64,000 bases of DNA from positions 32,079 through 96,078 of the forward strand of contig JAZKDP010000018.1 in assembly GCA_040387515.1 (NCBI GenBank). Reading direction: 5' to 3'. This document shows, piece by piece, positions 18,137 to 26,626 of this stretch (position 1 is the stretch's first letter; each line of letters starts with the position of its first letter). The notes beneath the pieces are model-generated. The model saw only the letters and a program-made list of their open reading frames with translations, was not told the origin of the DNA and ran no database searches. The position numbers and the translations under genes were made by a program. The stretch is from Methylotenera_A sp040387515 (lineage in GTDB: Bacteria > Pseudomonadota > Gammaproteobacteria > Burkholderiales > Methylophilaceae).

Positions 18137-19256
18137 ATCCCTTAAAACGGGACTCTTGCACAGGCTTTACTTTCTGGCCGTTGATTAATGTATGCACACC
18201 AGCAATCGCCACTAGCTCCCCTATGCGTAAACCACTAGTAATTTTTACACCATCTTCTGTATATTGCCCTGCTGTTACTGCACGCGAATGTGCAATGCCG
18301 ACCTGATCATTAAAGCGATCAATCACCCAAACGCTATTTTTACCGTTCAGTTTTGTTAACGCAGTGGATGGAATCACTATATTTTCTGGCGCATCTTTTT
18401 CTGCAAAACTGACGCCAGCTGTCATGCCGAACTTAAGCGCATCATCCGCATCAATTACCATTACACGCACATCAAAAGCGCGCGTGGCCGAGTTGGCCGC
18501 AGGTGCAATTTCGCGCACTTTACCTGAATAGGTTTTTTGACTGTTTTTATCTTGACTGTCGATTTTATCTTGGCTTGCCCAAAGCTTAATCGTCACCGCA
18601 TCATCCAACTTTAAATTCGCCATGCGCGATTCAGGCACTGCGACCAACACCTCAACTTTCTGAGTATCCACAATTTGCGCAACAGCTTCACCCGCAAGTA
18701 CAACTTGGCCTGGCTCAGCGCGAATTTGCGTCACGACGCCATCTTTATCTGCGATTAAAGCGGTATAACGTGATTGATTGTTTGAAACGGCTGCCTGTGC
18801 TTTCACCTGTTGCAAGCGCGCCGCAGAGGTTTTCAATTCGGCTTCGCGCAAATCTAAGGCCGATGCCGAAATAAATTTTTTATTAAATAAGCTACGCTGG
18901 CGCTCTACTTCCGCTTGTGCCAAAGAATGATTTGCCTCAGCTGCTCGCACATCAGCTTGAGCAGCCGCGGCAGTTAAATTGGTATCAGCCGCATCTAAAC
19001 GCGCAATTACTTGGCCTTTTTTTACCTGCTGCCCGACATCTACTTTACGCTCAATTATTTTGCCGTTAATCCTAAATGCAAGGCTTGAGTCATAACGCGA
19101 TTTAACTTCACCTACCAGCACCATAGCCTCATTTAAAGCCATTTCACCTGCCACAACAACCAAGGCCGGTCGCGGCGGCGCGAGCGGTTCTGCAGGTTTT
19201 TCGCAACCCGCAAGCAACAGACTTAACATCATTAAACTGACTATTTTTAGCTGCAT
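18123..19256 (-). CDS. RND efflux periplasmic adaptor lipoprotein
   Basis: A 377-residue membrane-fusion (HlyD/AcrA-type) subunit that bridges the RND permease to the TolC channel. It has a lipoprotein signal ending in lipobox LLAGC (Cys18), so it is anchored to the outer face of the inner membrane. A biotinyl-lipoyl-like domain (VDVGQQVKKGQVIARLDAAD) is interrupted by a coiled-coil hairpin (~residues 85-150) and completed by ADKDGVVTQIRAEPGQVV. The beta-barrel domain follows. Its 3' end overlaps the permease start by 14 bp. The gene is 84 bp downstream of tetR on the same strand, which suggests a tetR-led operon. Confidence 0.92.
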   Translation of the reverse strand: MQLKIVSLMMLSLLLAGCEKPAEPLAPPRPALVVVAGEMALNEAMVLVGEVKSRYDSSLAFRINGKIIERKVDVGQQVKKGQVIARLDAADTNLTAAAAQADVRAAEANHSLAQAEVERQRSLFNKKFISASALDLREAELKTSAARLQQVKAQAAVSNNQSRYTALIADKDGVVTQIRAEPGQVVLAGEAVAQIVDTQKVEVLVAVPESRMANLKLDDAVTIKLWASQDKIDSQDKNSQKTYSGKVREIAPAANSATRAFDVRVMVIDADDALKFGMTAGVSFAEKDAPENIVIPSTALTKLNGKNSVWVIDRFNDQVGIAHSRAVTAGQYTEDGVKITSGLRIGELVAIAGVHTLINGQKVKPVQESRFKGFGHE

Positions 19257-19340
19257 ACTTAGCTTTCTTTTATTATTTTCTTTGTTATTTGTCGTCTTAA
19301 TTATTGAGTATTTTTTCGTCGTACTATGTACTAGCTATAT

Positions 19341-19976
19341 CTATTCCAATGATTCTTTTAGCATGCCGCGCACTAAAGCTAATTGCATCATCTGCAAACG
19401 CGCTTCAATATCCCGCCAATTCACCCACATATCATTCGCCATACTAATTTGCAGGGCACACACACCATGCATACCCGCCCAGATAGTTTGCGCTATCAGT
19501 TCAGGGTCCGTTAAATCTGGCTTAAATTTACCAGCCAAATAAACGTCATTCACAATTGTCTTTAACTGAAAGTATGCATCTTGCTCAGCATTGTTTTGTT
19601 GCAACGCAGATAGCTTCGGATCACTGAGCGGATGTTCTGTCATAAACATCATACGATAGTGATTAGGATAGTTTAAGCCAAATTGCGCATAAGCCCACCC
19701 AAAGGCCAACATGCGCTCAACAGGGTCACTAATACTTAAATTGCTTTTTAATGCATTGGCAAGCGCTAAAAAATCCGTATCGCAAATGGCGCGGATTAGG
19801 GCTTCTTTATCGGCAAAATGCAAATAAATACTGGTGGCAGAATAGCCGATACGTTTAGCAATCTCACGCATCGTCACCGCCTCTGGCCCGCGCGACACAA
19901 ACAAGTCGCGCGCTGCATCTATAATCAAGGTGCGCAACTGTTGTCGTTCAAGCTGGGTTTTGGGTTTTGGTGGCAT
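19341..19976 (-). CDS. TetR/AcrR family transcriptional repressor
   Basis: A 211-residue repressor. The N-terminal helix-turn-helix is clear (IIDAARDLFVSRGPEAVTMREIAKRIGYSATSIYLHFADKEAL, ~residues 17-60), and the C-terminal ~140 residues form the ligand/dimer domain with FGLNYPNHYRMMFM and TIWAGMHGVCALQI, typical of the TetR_C WHG-type group. It is directly upstream of, and co-directional with, the adaptor and RND genes. A palindromic operator candidate lies 15 bp before its start, predicting autoregulation and drug- or stress-inducible control of the pump. The inducer is unknown. Confidence 0.92.
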   Translation of the reverse strand: MPPKPKTQLERQQLRTLIIDAARDLFVSRGPEAVTMREIAKRIGYSATSIYLHFADKEALIRAICDTDFLALANALKSNLSISDPVERMLAFGWAYAQFGLNYPNHYRMMFMTEHPLSDPKLSALQQNNAEQDAYFQLKTIVNDVYLAGKFKPDLTDPELIAQTIWAGMHGVCALQISMANDMWVNWRDIEARLQMMQLALVRGMLKESLE

Positions 19977-19990
19977 TATTAAACAATCTA

Positions 19991-20019
19991 CTTAACAATG
20001 TTAATTTAACGATGTTAAG
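19991..20019. promoter_or_regulatory. Candidate TetR-family operator
   Basis: A 29-bp near-perfect inverted repeat. The half sites are CTTAACA-N2-GTTAA and its complement (outer CTTAACA at 19991-19997, TGTTAAG at 20013-20019, inner GTTAA/TTAAC), with only the two central bases of each arm unmatched. It sits 14 bp upstream of the tetR start codon, the usual place for an autoregulatory operator. Confidence 0.68.
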
Positions 20020-20194
20020 TTTTTATGTCAATGATATATAGATGAATTTCATTTGAAATTTTATTGTCGCGCTAACTTAGATTAAAGTTAACGCTAAATG
20101 AGCTAACAAATTAAAGTGAAGTACCAGAAAACCAAGCAATTAAAAAATCTAAAACTGCTTAGCTAATTTGTTAAGTTATCTAAAATTTGAGCAC

Positions 20195-20335
20195 TTATAA
20201 ATAAAGTACTGCGGGGAAAACCGTCACAGCAAACACAAATACCAGCCACTCCACATTCCAACGTTCCAGGTGACCCGTAAAATGCAGCGTCAACACAGCA
20301 ATAGCTAGCGCGTAATAAAGGGCGATGAGTATCAT
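20195..20335 (-). CDS. Small two-segment membrane protein (46 aa)
   Basis: A 46-codon frame not long enough for routine ORF calling. It reads MILIALYYALAIAVLTLHF, then a short polar turn TGHLERWNVEW, then LVFVFAVTVFPAVLYL and a TAA stop. This gives two hydrophobic helices of about 18-19 and 17 residues joined by a charged hinge. The ATG at 20335 has an AGGT ribosome site 5 bases before it. It lies alone on the minus strand in the 686-bp gap between tetR and the thiC riboswitch. I recognise no family. The hydrophobic pattern, good start and clean stop support a real gene, but conservation is untested. Confidence 0.55.
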   Translation of the reverse strand: MILIALYYALAIAVLTLHFTGHLERWNVEWLVFVFAVTVFPAVLYL

Positions 20336-20489
20336 AATTACCTACATAATATTTAGTGTGAGCGACTGCGCTATTTATAACATTTTTTATTAAAAAAACC
20401 TATATTTTTGTTGCATCTGCAGGCCTGTCGCGCATCACTAACTTAAAGGCATTTCTTGCCTTTTTAGCTGTTTTCGCGTACATTGCAAA

Positions 20490-20580
20490 CATTGCTAGGG
20501 GTCTGATTTATTTAAGAAAATAAGCCAGTGAGAATCACCCTTTGAACCTGATGCGGGTAATGCCGCCGTAGGAAAGCATC
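20490..20580 (+). promoter_or_regulatory. TPP riboswitch (THI element) of thiC
   Basis: The conserved TPP aptamer segments are present: AGGGGT (20497-20502), the pyrimidine-sensor strand around CAGTGAGAATCACCC (20526-20540) and TTTGAACCTGATGCGGGTAA (20541-20560), ending with GCCGTAGGAAAGCA. P1 can close by TGCT (20493-20496) with AGCA (20575-20578). It lies 83 bases before the thiC start, so thiC is expected to be shut down by thiamine pyrophosphate. Confidence 0.93.
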
Positions 20581-20595
20581 AAGACGCTTTCCTAC
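20568..20595 (+). promoter_or_regulatory. Alternative hairpin overlapping the riboswitch 3' end
   Basis: GTAGGAAAGC (20568-20577) is perfectly complementary to GCTTTCCTAC (20586-20595) with an 8-nt loop. The left arm is the conserved 3' strand of the TPP aptamer, so this 10-bp hairpin and the ligand-bound fold exclude each other. A second hairpin (arms 20611-20620 and 20624-20633) ending in a run of six T follows and may be the terminator or a spacer structure. Confidence 0.65.
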
Positions 20596-20662
20596 CAATT
20601 TAAAAAAATCAAAAAAGTAATGCTTACTTTTTTGCGCTTGCATAAATGAATAGGAACGCACC

Positions 20663-22558
20663 ATGAACGCCACCGATAAAAATCTGCACAAAAATTTGGC
20701 GAAATTTTCAGGCGAAACTGCCGAAATTGACCCCGACACTAAAAAACCTTTTGCTAACTCGCGCAAAGTTTATATTCAAGGCTCACGCCCTGATATCCAA
20801 GTGCCATTTCGTGAGATTTCACTTTCTGACACGCCATCAATGTTCGGCGCGGAAAAAAACCCACCCGTCATGGTGTATGACACCTCTGGTGTGTACACAG
20901 ACCCAAATGTAAGCGTAGATATTCGTAACGGATTGCCAGCACTACGCGCAACTTGGATTATGGAACGTGGTGATGTTGAACAGTTAGATGGGCCAAGTTC
21001 AGAGTTTGGACAACAGCGCAAAACTGACCCAGAGTTAGCTGCCATGCGCTTTAATTTAACGCGCAAACCGCTACGCGCAAAAGCGGGCGCAAACGTGAGC
21101 CAAATGCATTACGCACGTAAAGGCATTATCACGCCGGAGATGGAATACATCGCGATTCGTGAGAATCAACGCCGCGAAAACATGAGTGATTTGTTGCAAA
21201 AACAACACAAAGGCCACGACTTTGGCGCGAGTATTCCATCAGTAATCACGCCAGAGTTTGTCCGTTCAGAAGTAGCGCTTGGCCGTGCGATTATTCCAGT
21301 AAACATTAACCATCCAGAAATCGAGCCGATGATTATTGGCCGTAATTTCTTGGTTAAAATCAATGCGAACATCGGTAACTCCGCACTTGGCTCTTCAATC
21401 TCAGAAGAAGTTGAAAAAATGGTCTGGGGTACACGTTGGGGCGGCGATACTGTCATGGATTTATCTACCGGTAAAAACATTCACGAAACGCGCGAGTGGA
21501 TTATCCGCAATTCGCCAGTGCCAATTGGTACTGTGCCAATTTATCAAGCATTAGAAAAAGTAAACGGTAAAGCCGAAGATTTAACGTGGGAAATCTTCCG
21601 CGATACATTGATTGAGCAAGCAGAGCAGGGCGTGGATTACTTCACGATTCATGCTGGCGTGCGTTTAGCCTATATTCCAATGACGGCAAAACGCATGACG
21701 GGTATCGTGTCACGCGGCGGTTCGATTATGGCGAAATGGTGTTTGGCGCATCATAAAGAGTCATTCTTGTATGACCATTTTGAAGACATCTGCGAAATCA
21801 TGAAGCAGTATGACGTTGCCTTTAGTTTGGGTGATGGTTTACGCCCAGGTTCAATTTACGACGCTAACGATGAAGCGCAATTTGCAGAATTGAAAACATT
21901 GGGTGAATTAACGCAAATTGCTTGGAAACATGATGTGCAGTGTATGATTGAAGGCCCTGGTCACGTGCCTATGCATTTGATTAAAGAAAATATGGAACTG
22001 CAACTTGAGCATTGCGGTGAAGCCCCTTTCTATACTTTAGGCCCATTAACCACTGATATCGCACCGGGTTATGACCATATTACTTCTGGTATCGGTGCCG
22101 CGATGATTGGCTGGTACGGCTGTGCGATGCTTTGCTACGTAACACCAAAAGAGCATTTAGGATTGCCAGATAAAGAAGATGTGCGCGTTGGTATTATCAC
22201 TTACAAAATCGCAGCACATGCAGCTGACTTGGCAAAAGGTCATCCAGGTGCGCAAATTCGCGATAACGCACTTTCAAAAGCGCGTTTCGAATTCCGTTGG
22301 GATGACCAATTTAACTTGGGTCTTGATCCTGAAAAAGCTAAGGAATTCCATGACGAAACATTGCCGCAAGAAGGCGCAAAACAAGCGCATTTCTGCTCAA
22401 TGTGCGGCCCACATTTCTGCTCAATGAAAATCACACAAGATGTACGTGACTACGCTGCGACGTTGAATATTTCAGAAGAAGATGCGTTAAAACAAGGTAT
22501 GCAAGAGAAGTCGATTGAGTTTGTAAAAAAAGGCTCTGAGGTTTATCAAAAGGTTTAA
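20663..22558 (+). CDS. thiC: Phosphomethylpyrimidine synthase ThiC
   Basis: A 631-residue radical-SAM enzyme that turns aminoimidazole ribotide into hydroxymethylpyrimidine phosphate for thiamine. It has the ThiC-specific N-terminal domain (KVYIQGSRPDIQVPFREI), the barrel with GTVPIYQALEK, DYFTIHAGV, GGSIMAKWCL, SLGDGLRPGS and IEGPGHVPMH, and the C-terminal cluster motif CSMCGPHFCSM (CX2CX4C) that binds the [4Fe-4S] cluster. The start at 20663 has AGGA 7 bases upstream. It is controlled by the TPP riboswitch in its leader and followed by a strong terminator. thiD and thiE lie 22 kb away. Confidence 0.98.
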   Translation: MNATDKNLHKNLAKFSGETAEIDPDTKKPFANSRKVYIQGSRPDIQVPFREISLSDTPSMFGAEKNPPVMVYDTSGVYTDPNVSVDIRNGLPALRATWIMERGDVEQLDGPSSEFGQQRKTDPELAAMRFNLTRKPLRAKAGANVSQMHYARKGIITPEMEYIAIRENQRRENMSDLLQKQHKGHDFGASIPSVITPEFVRSEVALGRAIIPVNINHPEIEPMIIGRNFLVKINANIGNSALGSSISEEVEKMVWGTRWGGDTVMDLSTGKNIHETREWIIRNSPVPIGTVPIYQALEKVNGKAEDLTWEIFRDTLIEQAEQGVDYFTIHAGVRLAYIPMTAKRMTGIVSRGGSIMAKWCLAHHKESFLYDHFEDICEIMKQYDVAFSLGDGLRPGSIYDANDEAQFAELKTLGELTQIAWKHDVQCMIEGPGHVPMHLIKENMELQLEHCGEAPFYTLGPLTTDIAPGYDHITSGIGAAMIGWYGCAMLCYVTPKEHLGLPDKEDVRVGIITYKIAAHAADLAKGHPGAQIRDNALSKARFEFRWDDQFNLGLDPEKAKEFHDETLPQEGAKQAHFCSMCGPHFCSMKITQDVRDYAATLNISEEDALKQGMQEKSIEFVKKGSEVYQKV

Positions 22559-22604
22559 TCATCTTTTGTGTTAATTAAAGCAATCGGGAAACCTTTCCCC
22601 AGTT

Positions 22605-22630
22605 AAAAAGCCAGCAGATGCTGGCTTTTT
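22605..22630 (+). terminator. Intrinsic terminator of thiC
   Basis: AAAAAGCCAGC and GCTGGCTTTTT form a perfect 11-bp stem with a 4-nt loop and a T-rich tail, 47 bases after the thiC stop. Confidence 0.92.
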
Positions 22631-22810
22631 TGATTTTGTTCGAGCCTTAAACGGCTCACCAATTCAGCTAAAAAAGAGAGCTGGATTGTGTCGATATTAA
22701 TCACCTAAGCTACGCATTGGTCAAAAGTGTTTTCGTTGCTTAAGATTCGATAATTGCAAATTAACTCACGCTTAGTCTAATGTGATCTTATATATATGAA
22801 TTCGAGTCAA

Positions 22811-23656
22811 TTAAACCTCTGGCTTTAGTCCTGCCGCTTTAAGCTCTTTAATTAGAGAAAAGCCGATTTCTTCAACATTATTATCAACTTTTTTATATAT
22901 AAAGCCACTCAAATCAGTAGGTATAGCAACATCCCCTTTATGAAGAGCGCAGACTTTGTGTCTGCCTAACTTGGCAACAAAATATCCAAATTCAAATATC
23001 ACATTTGGGCGAGCTCTAGTTTCTTTTTTTCGCTGTTCATCTTTAATACTTGCTTGATCTAGCGTGTATGAAATTTCATCTGGTGTGAGCAATATGAATG
23101 CAAAGGAGACATCGCTATTAGCTTCAAACTTCTCAATTATTGTTTGACCGCCATCAACCTCTCTATGAAGTACAACAGGTTTCAATCCAATATGAGAAAG
23201 AAATACCTCTAGCTCAATTTTCAAAGCATGATCATGGCCATGAACTATGAAAACTTTTTTGTTGCTTTGAGATAAAACTGCACTATTTATCTTTTTTTGA
23301 GGTTTTATAGTATCAATTGGATCGGTAGGCTTTAAAAGATCGTCAAATATATCCCCTTCATTCATTAAAGTTTTTAATTTAAGTAACGCCTTAATATAGT
23401 TTTCTTTAGCAAAATCAAACTTATCACTAAAATTCCCTTCTATTGCAACCTTATTCGCAGCATTAAAGTATACGTATGGTTCTGAACTTGGTTTAGAAGT
23501 TTGTTTGAGAATATTTTCTATTCTACTTACCCATGTAGTCCATGCAGGTGCAATGTGACCAAATCTTCTACCATTACTTACTACACTGTAGTTTTCCCAC
23601 TGAAACTCTTCTCCAGTTTCGATTAACTTATCAATTTTACTAACTGAAGAATTCAC
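22811..23656 (-). CDS. TIR-like nucleotide-binding domain protein (probable defence effector)
   Basis: 281 residues. The C-terminal domain (from ~residue 133) matches the predicted nucleotide-binding TIR-like family PF10137, related to CAP12/TIR effectors: NKKVFIVHGHDHALK, LKPVVLHREVDGGQTIIEKFE, FAFILLTPDE and ARPNVIFEFGYFVAKLGR. Glu222 in the last motif sits where TIR NADases have the catalytic glutamate. The N-terminal ~110 residues (GEEFQWENYSVV, APAWTTWVSRIENIL) are helical and unrecognised. The gene is visibly more AT-rich than thiC and its other neighbours and stands alone, with no cyclase or Argonaute partner beside it. NAD-cleaving activity and a phage-defence role are inferences. Confidence 0.8.
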   Translation of the reverse strand: MNSSVSKIDKLIETGEEFQWENYSVVSNGRRFGHIAPAWTTWVSRIENILKQTSKPSSEPYVYFNAANKVAIEGNFSDKFDFAKENYIKALLKLKTLMNEGDIFDDLLKPTDPIDTIKPQKKINSAVLSQSNKKVFIVHGHDHALKIELEVFLSHIGLKPVVLHREVDGGQTIIEKFEANSDVSFAFILLTPDEISYTLDQASIKDEQRKKETRARPNVIFEFGYFVAKLGRHKVCALHKGDVAIPTDLSGFIYKKVDNNVEEIGFSLIKELKAAGLKPEV

Positions 23657-23866
23657 GCGTTTCCTTTCTCAAATTCAAAGTAAGTATTTCACTTTTGCAG
23701 TATTTAACCCCATTCATGTAACACGGAGAGCTATAAAAACACTAATGAAGAACATTAACAGGCAAACTCTAAGTAATCAATTCAAAAACTCTCACTGTTA
23801 ATAAATAAAAAATTGCAGTATTAATTTGTTAAAATAGTCTTATAAATTAAACAACTGCAGATTATT

Positions 23867-25180
23867 TTGGCCACTATTAAAATCACTAAAAACCCTAGCG
23901 AAACGTCAACGGCGAGCAAAACGCCTGTGCGTCGCGTTGATCCTGCTAAGCGCGATAGAACACAAGCGCCAGCAAAACCTGTTATTAGAGATAATGTTGA
24001 TGCAGTTAAACCAGCCAACACGCCAAAAACCGATGGTGCGCGTCAGCGTAATCATCGCTTTGATGGTAAAGCGCATGGTGAGCCTTTTGCGGACCAGACT
24101 GGTTCTAATTCTAGTGACAATAAAGCTAATATCAACAAGCCAACCGAAAACAGACCTGCTTACAATAAATCAAATGAGAATAGGCCGCTTAGAAGTGAAT
24201 TAAGGGCTGAAACGTCTGGTGATTCTAAACCGTCAGATTTTAATCAAGCGCCACCAAAACAACATAAGCCAGCAGGTATCGATACGCGTATTACGCCGCG
24301 CCCTGATAAAAATGAGCCGCAATATCGTCAAGCTCCGCGCCGTGGTGGCAAGGTGCGTGATGGTTATGATGCGGTTGCAACGCCACAATATGGCGCTGCG
24401 GCAAAAGCCGCTTATAAATCATCACCTGTAAATGTCGAAATGCCGCGCCTTTCTAAAGTGATGGCGGAGCGTGGTATTTGTTCGCGCCGTGAAGCGGATG
24501 AGTGGATTGTGAATGGCTGGGTAAAAGTGGATGACGTGATAATGGAAACGCTGGGCACGCGCATTAAGCCAGATGCTGAAATTGTGATTAGTGGTTATGC
24601 CTATGAACAGCAAGCTGAGCAAGTAACGATATTGCTGCACAAGCCAGTTGGCTATGTAAGCGGGCAAGCGGAAGATGGTTATCAACCTGCGATTGTGCTG
24701 GTTCACCCAGATAACGAATGGATGGATGACCCAGACTTAAACAGCTATAACGCCAAAGAATTCCAACGTGGGTTTTTACATGGGTTAGCACCAGCAGGTC
24801 GCTTAGATATTGACTCTACAGGTTTGTTAGTGCTCACTCAAGATGGCAGAATCGCGCGCCATTTGATTGGTGAAGACTCCAGTGTAGAAAAAGAATATCT
24901 AGTCCGGGTTGAAGGCGAGTTAAGTGATGCCGATTTGCAACGCTTAAATCACGGTTTAAGTTTAGATGGCGAAAAACTCAAGCCAGCTAAAGTCAGCTGG
25001 CAGAATGAAGACCAACTTAGGTTCGTTTTGCGTGAAGGTAAAAAACGCCAAATCAGGCGCATGTGCGAAATGGTTGGCTTGTTCGTAGTCGGCCTAAAAC
25101 GCGTACGTATTGGCAGTGTAAATTTAGGTAAATTGCCACCAGGGCAATGGCGTTATTTACGCAATGACGAACGTTTTTGA
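23867..25180 (+). CDS. RsuA-family rRNA pseudouridine synthase (RluB/RluF-like) with disordered N-terminus
   Basis: 437 residues from a TTG start. The first ~185 residues are low-complexity, rich in N, P, K, R and D, and look disordered. They are followed by an S4 RNA-binding domain (RLSKVMAERGICSRREADEWI) and the pseudouridine synthase domain with catalytic motif GRLDIDSTGLLVLTQDG (Asp in RLD), EKEYLVRVEG and REGKKRQIRRMCEMVGL. It probably modifies 23S rRNA in the 2604/2605 region; RluB versus RluF cannot be settled by eye. An insert with EWMDDPDLNSYNAKEF lies before the catalytic motif. There is no ribosome site at the TTG, so the true start within the disordered part is uncertain. Confidence 0.85.
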   Translation: MATIKITKNPSETSTASKTPVRRVDPAKRDRTQAPAKPVIRDNVDAVKPANTPKTDGARQRNHRFDGKAHGEPFADQTGSNSSDNKANINKPTENRPAYNKSNENRPLRSELRAETSGDSKPSDFNQAPPKQHKPAGIDTRITPRPDKNEPQYRQAPRRGGKVRDGYDAVATPQYGAAAKAAYKSSPVNVEMPRLSKVMAERGICSRREADEWIVNGWVKVDDVIMETLGTRIKPDAEIVISGYAYEQQAEQVTILLHKPVGYVSGQAEDGYQPAIVLVHPDNEWMDDPDLNSYNAKEFQRGFLHGLAPAGRLDIDSTGLLVLTQDGRIARHLIGEDSSVEKEYLVRVEGELSDADLQRLNHGLSLDGEKLKPAKVSWQNEDQLRFVLREGKKRQIRRMCEMVGLFVVGLKRVRIGSVNLGKLPPGQWRYLRNDERF

Positions 25181-25237
25181 GTTATGCTCGCTGCATGTTA
25201 GAGTGTGGTTGATTATTTTTATTTTGGGGGGTGAATA

Positions 25238-25627
25238 ATGGGATTACTAGATAGCATCGCTGGTACGGTATTAGGAAAACTCGGCGGCGAACAAGGCGGT
25301 ATAACGCAAGTTGCCATGGATTTATTTAACCAAAACGGTGGTTTAAACGGTATTTTAGAGAAGTTTAAAGAAAATGGCTTGGGTGAAACGGCTGCTTCAT
25401 GGGTAGGAAATGGGGAAAACATATCCATCTCTGCTGAACAGATTTCTAGCGTTATGGGTAATGGAGCCATTGCAGAAATGGCGGCTAAATTTGGCATTAA
25501 TCCAGAAACATTAAGCACACAGATTGCTGAACATTTACCCACTTTAGTAGACAAATTAACGCCAAATGGCGAAGCGCCTACTGAATCAGGCAATTTATTG
25601 TCAACTGTATTGGGTATGTTGAAATAA
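25238..25627 (+). CDS. yidB: YidB family protein (DUF937)
   Basis: A 129-residue, glycine- and alanine-rich protein of the YidB/DUF937 family, starting MGLLDSIAGTVLGKLGG. It has the repeated amphipathic segments GLNGILEKFKENGLGETAASWVG and ISAEQISSVMGNGAIAEMAAKFGI, ending ESGNLLSTVLGMLK. Function is not established in the family; no TM or signal is present. A strong ribosome site (GGGGGG, 6 bases before the ATG) supports high translation. An intrinsic terminator follows, so it forms its own unit 57 bp after the pseudouridine synthase. Confidence 0.9.
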   Translation: MGLLDSIAGTVLGKLGGEQGGITQVAMDLFNQNGGLNGILEKFKENGLGETAASWVGNGENISISAEQISSVMGNGAIAEMAAKFGINPETLSTQIAEHLPTLVDKLTPNGEAPTESGNLLSTVLGMLK

Positions 25628-25661
25628 CAGCAAATATTACCCCGTCACAAAAGATTCAACT

Positions 25662-25685
25662 TAAAGGGTGCAAGCGCACCCTTTA
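25662..25685 (+). terminator. Intrinsic terminator of yidB
   Basis: TAAAGGGTGC and GCACCCTTTA form a perfect 10-bp stem around a 4-nt loop, followed by TAATTTT. Confidence 0.85.
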
Positions 25686-25737
25686 TAATTTTGCAAACCT
25701 GATAAAATGAAAATCAATTAGTCGAAAAACATCAATT

Positions 25738-26538
25738 ATGGATTTAATACTACTTTTAAAAACCGTCATCATGGGCTTGGTTGAAGGCGCGACCGAATTT
25801 TTACCCATCAGCAGCACTGGCCACCTGATTATTGTAGGTGATATTTTGGGATTTTTAAGTAAAGAAAAGCGCGATGTTTTTGAAATCATCATTCAACTAG
25901 GCGCAATTCTAGCGGTGTGTTGGGCGTTTAAACAACGTTTATTAAACACCGTTACAACACTCACCAAAGAGGCCAATGCGCAACACTTTGTACGTAATTT
26001 ATTAATCGCTTTTTTACCAGCCGCTTTGCTGGGATTGGCTTTTCATGGCGTTATTAAAGAATATTTATTTTCGCCATTTACGGTAGCTATCGCATTAATA
26101 GTGGGTGGTTTTGCAATTTTACTGATTGAAAAATTACCGCTCAAAACCTCTACGCAAAGTGTAGATGACATATCCAGCAAACAAGCATTACAAATTGGCT
26201 TTGCCCAAGCCTTAGCCTTAATACCTGGCGTTTCACGCGCGGGCGCAACCATTTTAGGCGGTATGATTTTTGGGCTAAACCGCACTGTAGCAACTGAGTT
26301 CTCATTCTTTTTGGCGATTCCCATAATGTTTGCCGCCACTGGCTACGATTTGCTTAAAAGCTGGCACTTGTTAAATGTAGATGATTTAACCGTGTTTGCT
26401 GTTGGTTTTGTAACGGCTTTTTTATCGGCTTTAATTGCTGTTAAGTTTTTAATCCGTTATGTGCAAACACATAATTTTGTGCCGTTTGCATGGTATCGCA
26501 TTGTTTTTGGCGTGGCTGTATTATGGTACTTTTGGTGA
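25738..26538 (+). CDS. uppP: Undecaprenyl-diphosphatase
   Basis: A 266-residue polytopic membrane enzyme (BacA/UppP) that recycles undecaprenyl pyrophosphate to the monophosphate carrier for peptidoglycan and O-antigen synthesis. Both family signatures are intact: the N-terminal GLVEGATEFLPISSTGHLI and the central ALALIPGVSRAGATILGGM with its conserved Ser/Arg. About eight hydrophobic segments follow the expected pattern. Full length. The next gene (AsmA-family) starts 88 bp downstream on the same strand. Confidence 0.97.
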   Translation: MDLILLLKTVIMGLVEGATEFLPISSTGHLIIVGDILGFLSKEKRDVFEIIIQLGAILAVCWAFKQRLLNTVTTLTKEANAQHFVRNLLIAFLPAALLGLAFHGVIKEYLFSPFTVAIALIVGGFAILLIEKLPLKTSTQSVDDISSKQALQIGFAQALALIPGVSRAGATILGGMIFGLNRTVATEFSFFLAIPIMFAATGYDLLKSWHLLNVDDLTVFAVGFVTAFLSALIAVKFLIRYVQTHNFVPFAWYRIVFGVAVLWYFW

Positions 26539-26626
26539 TTCAATCAGTTAATCGAAAATATCAAACTGATTAACGTAAACCATGCCTTTAAATCTTGTGA
26601 TTTTTATCTAGCTTGAAACGAGAAAT

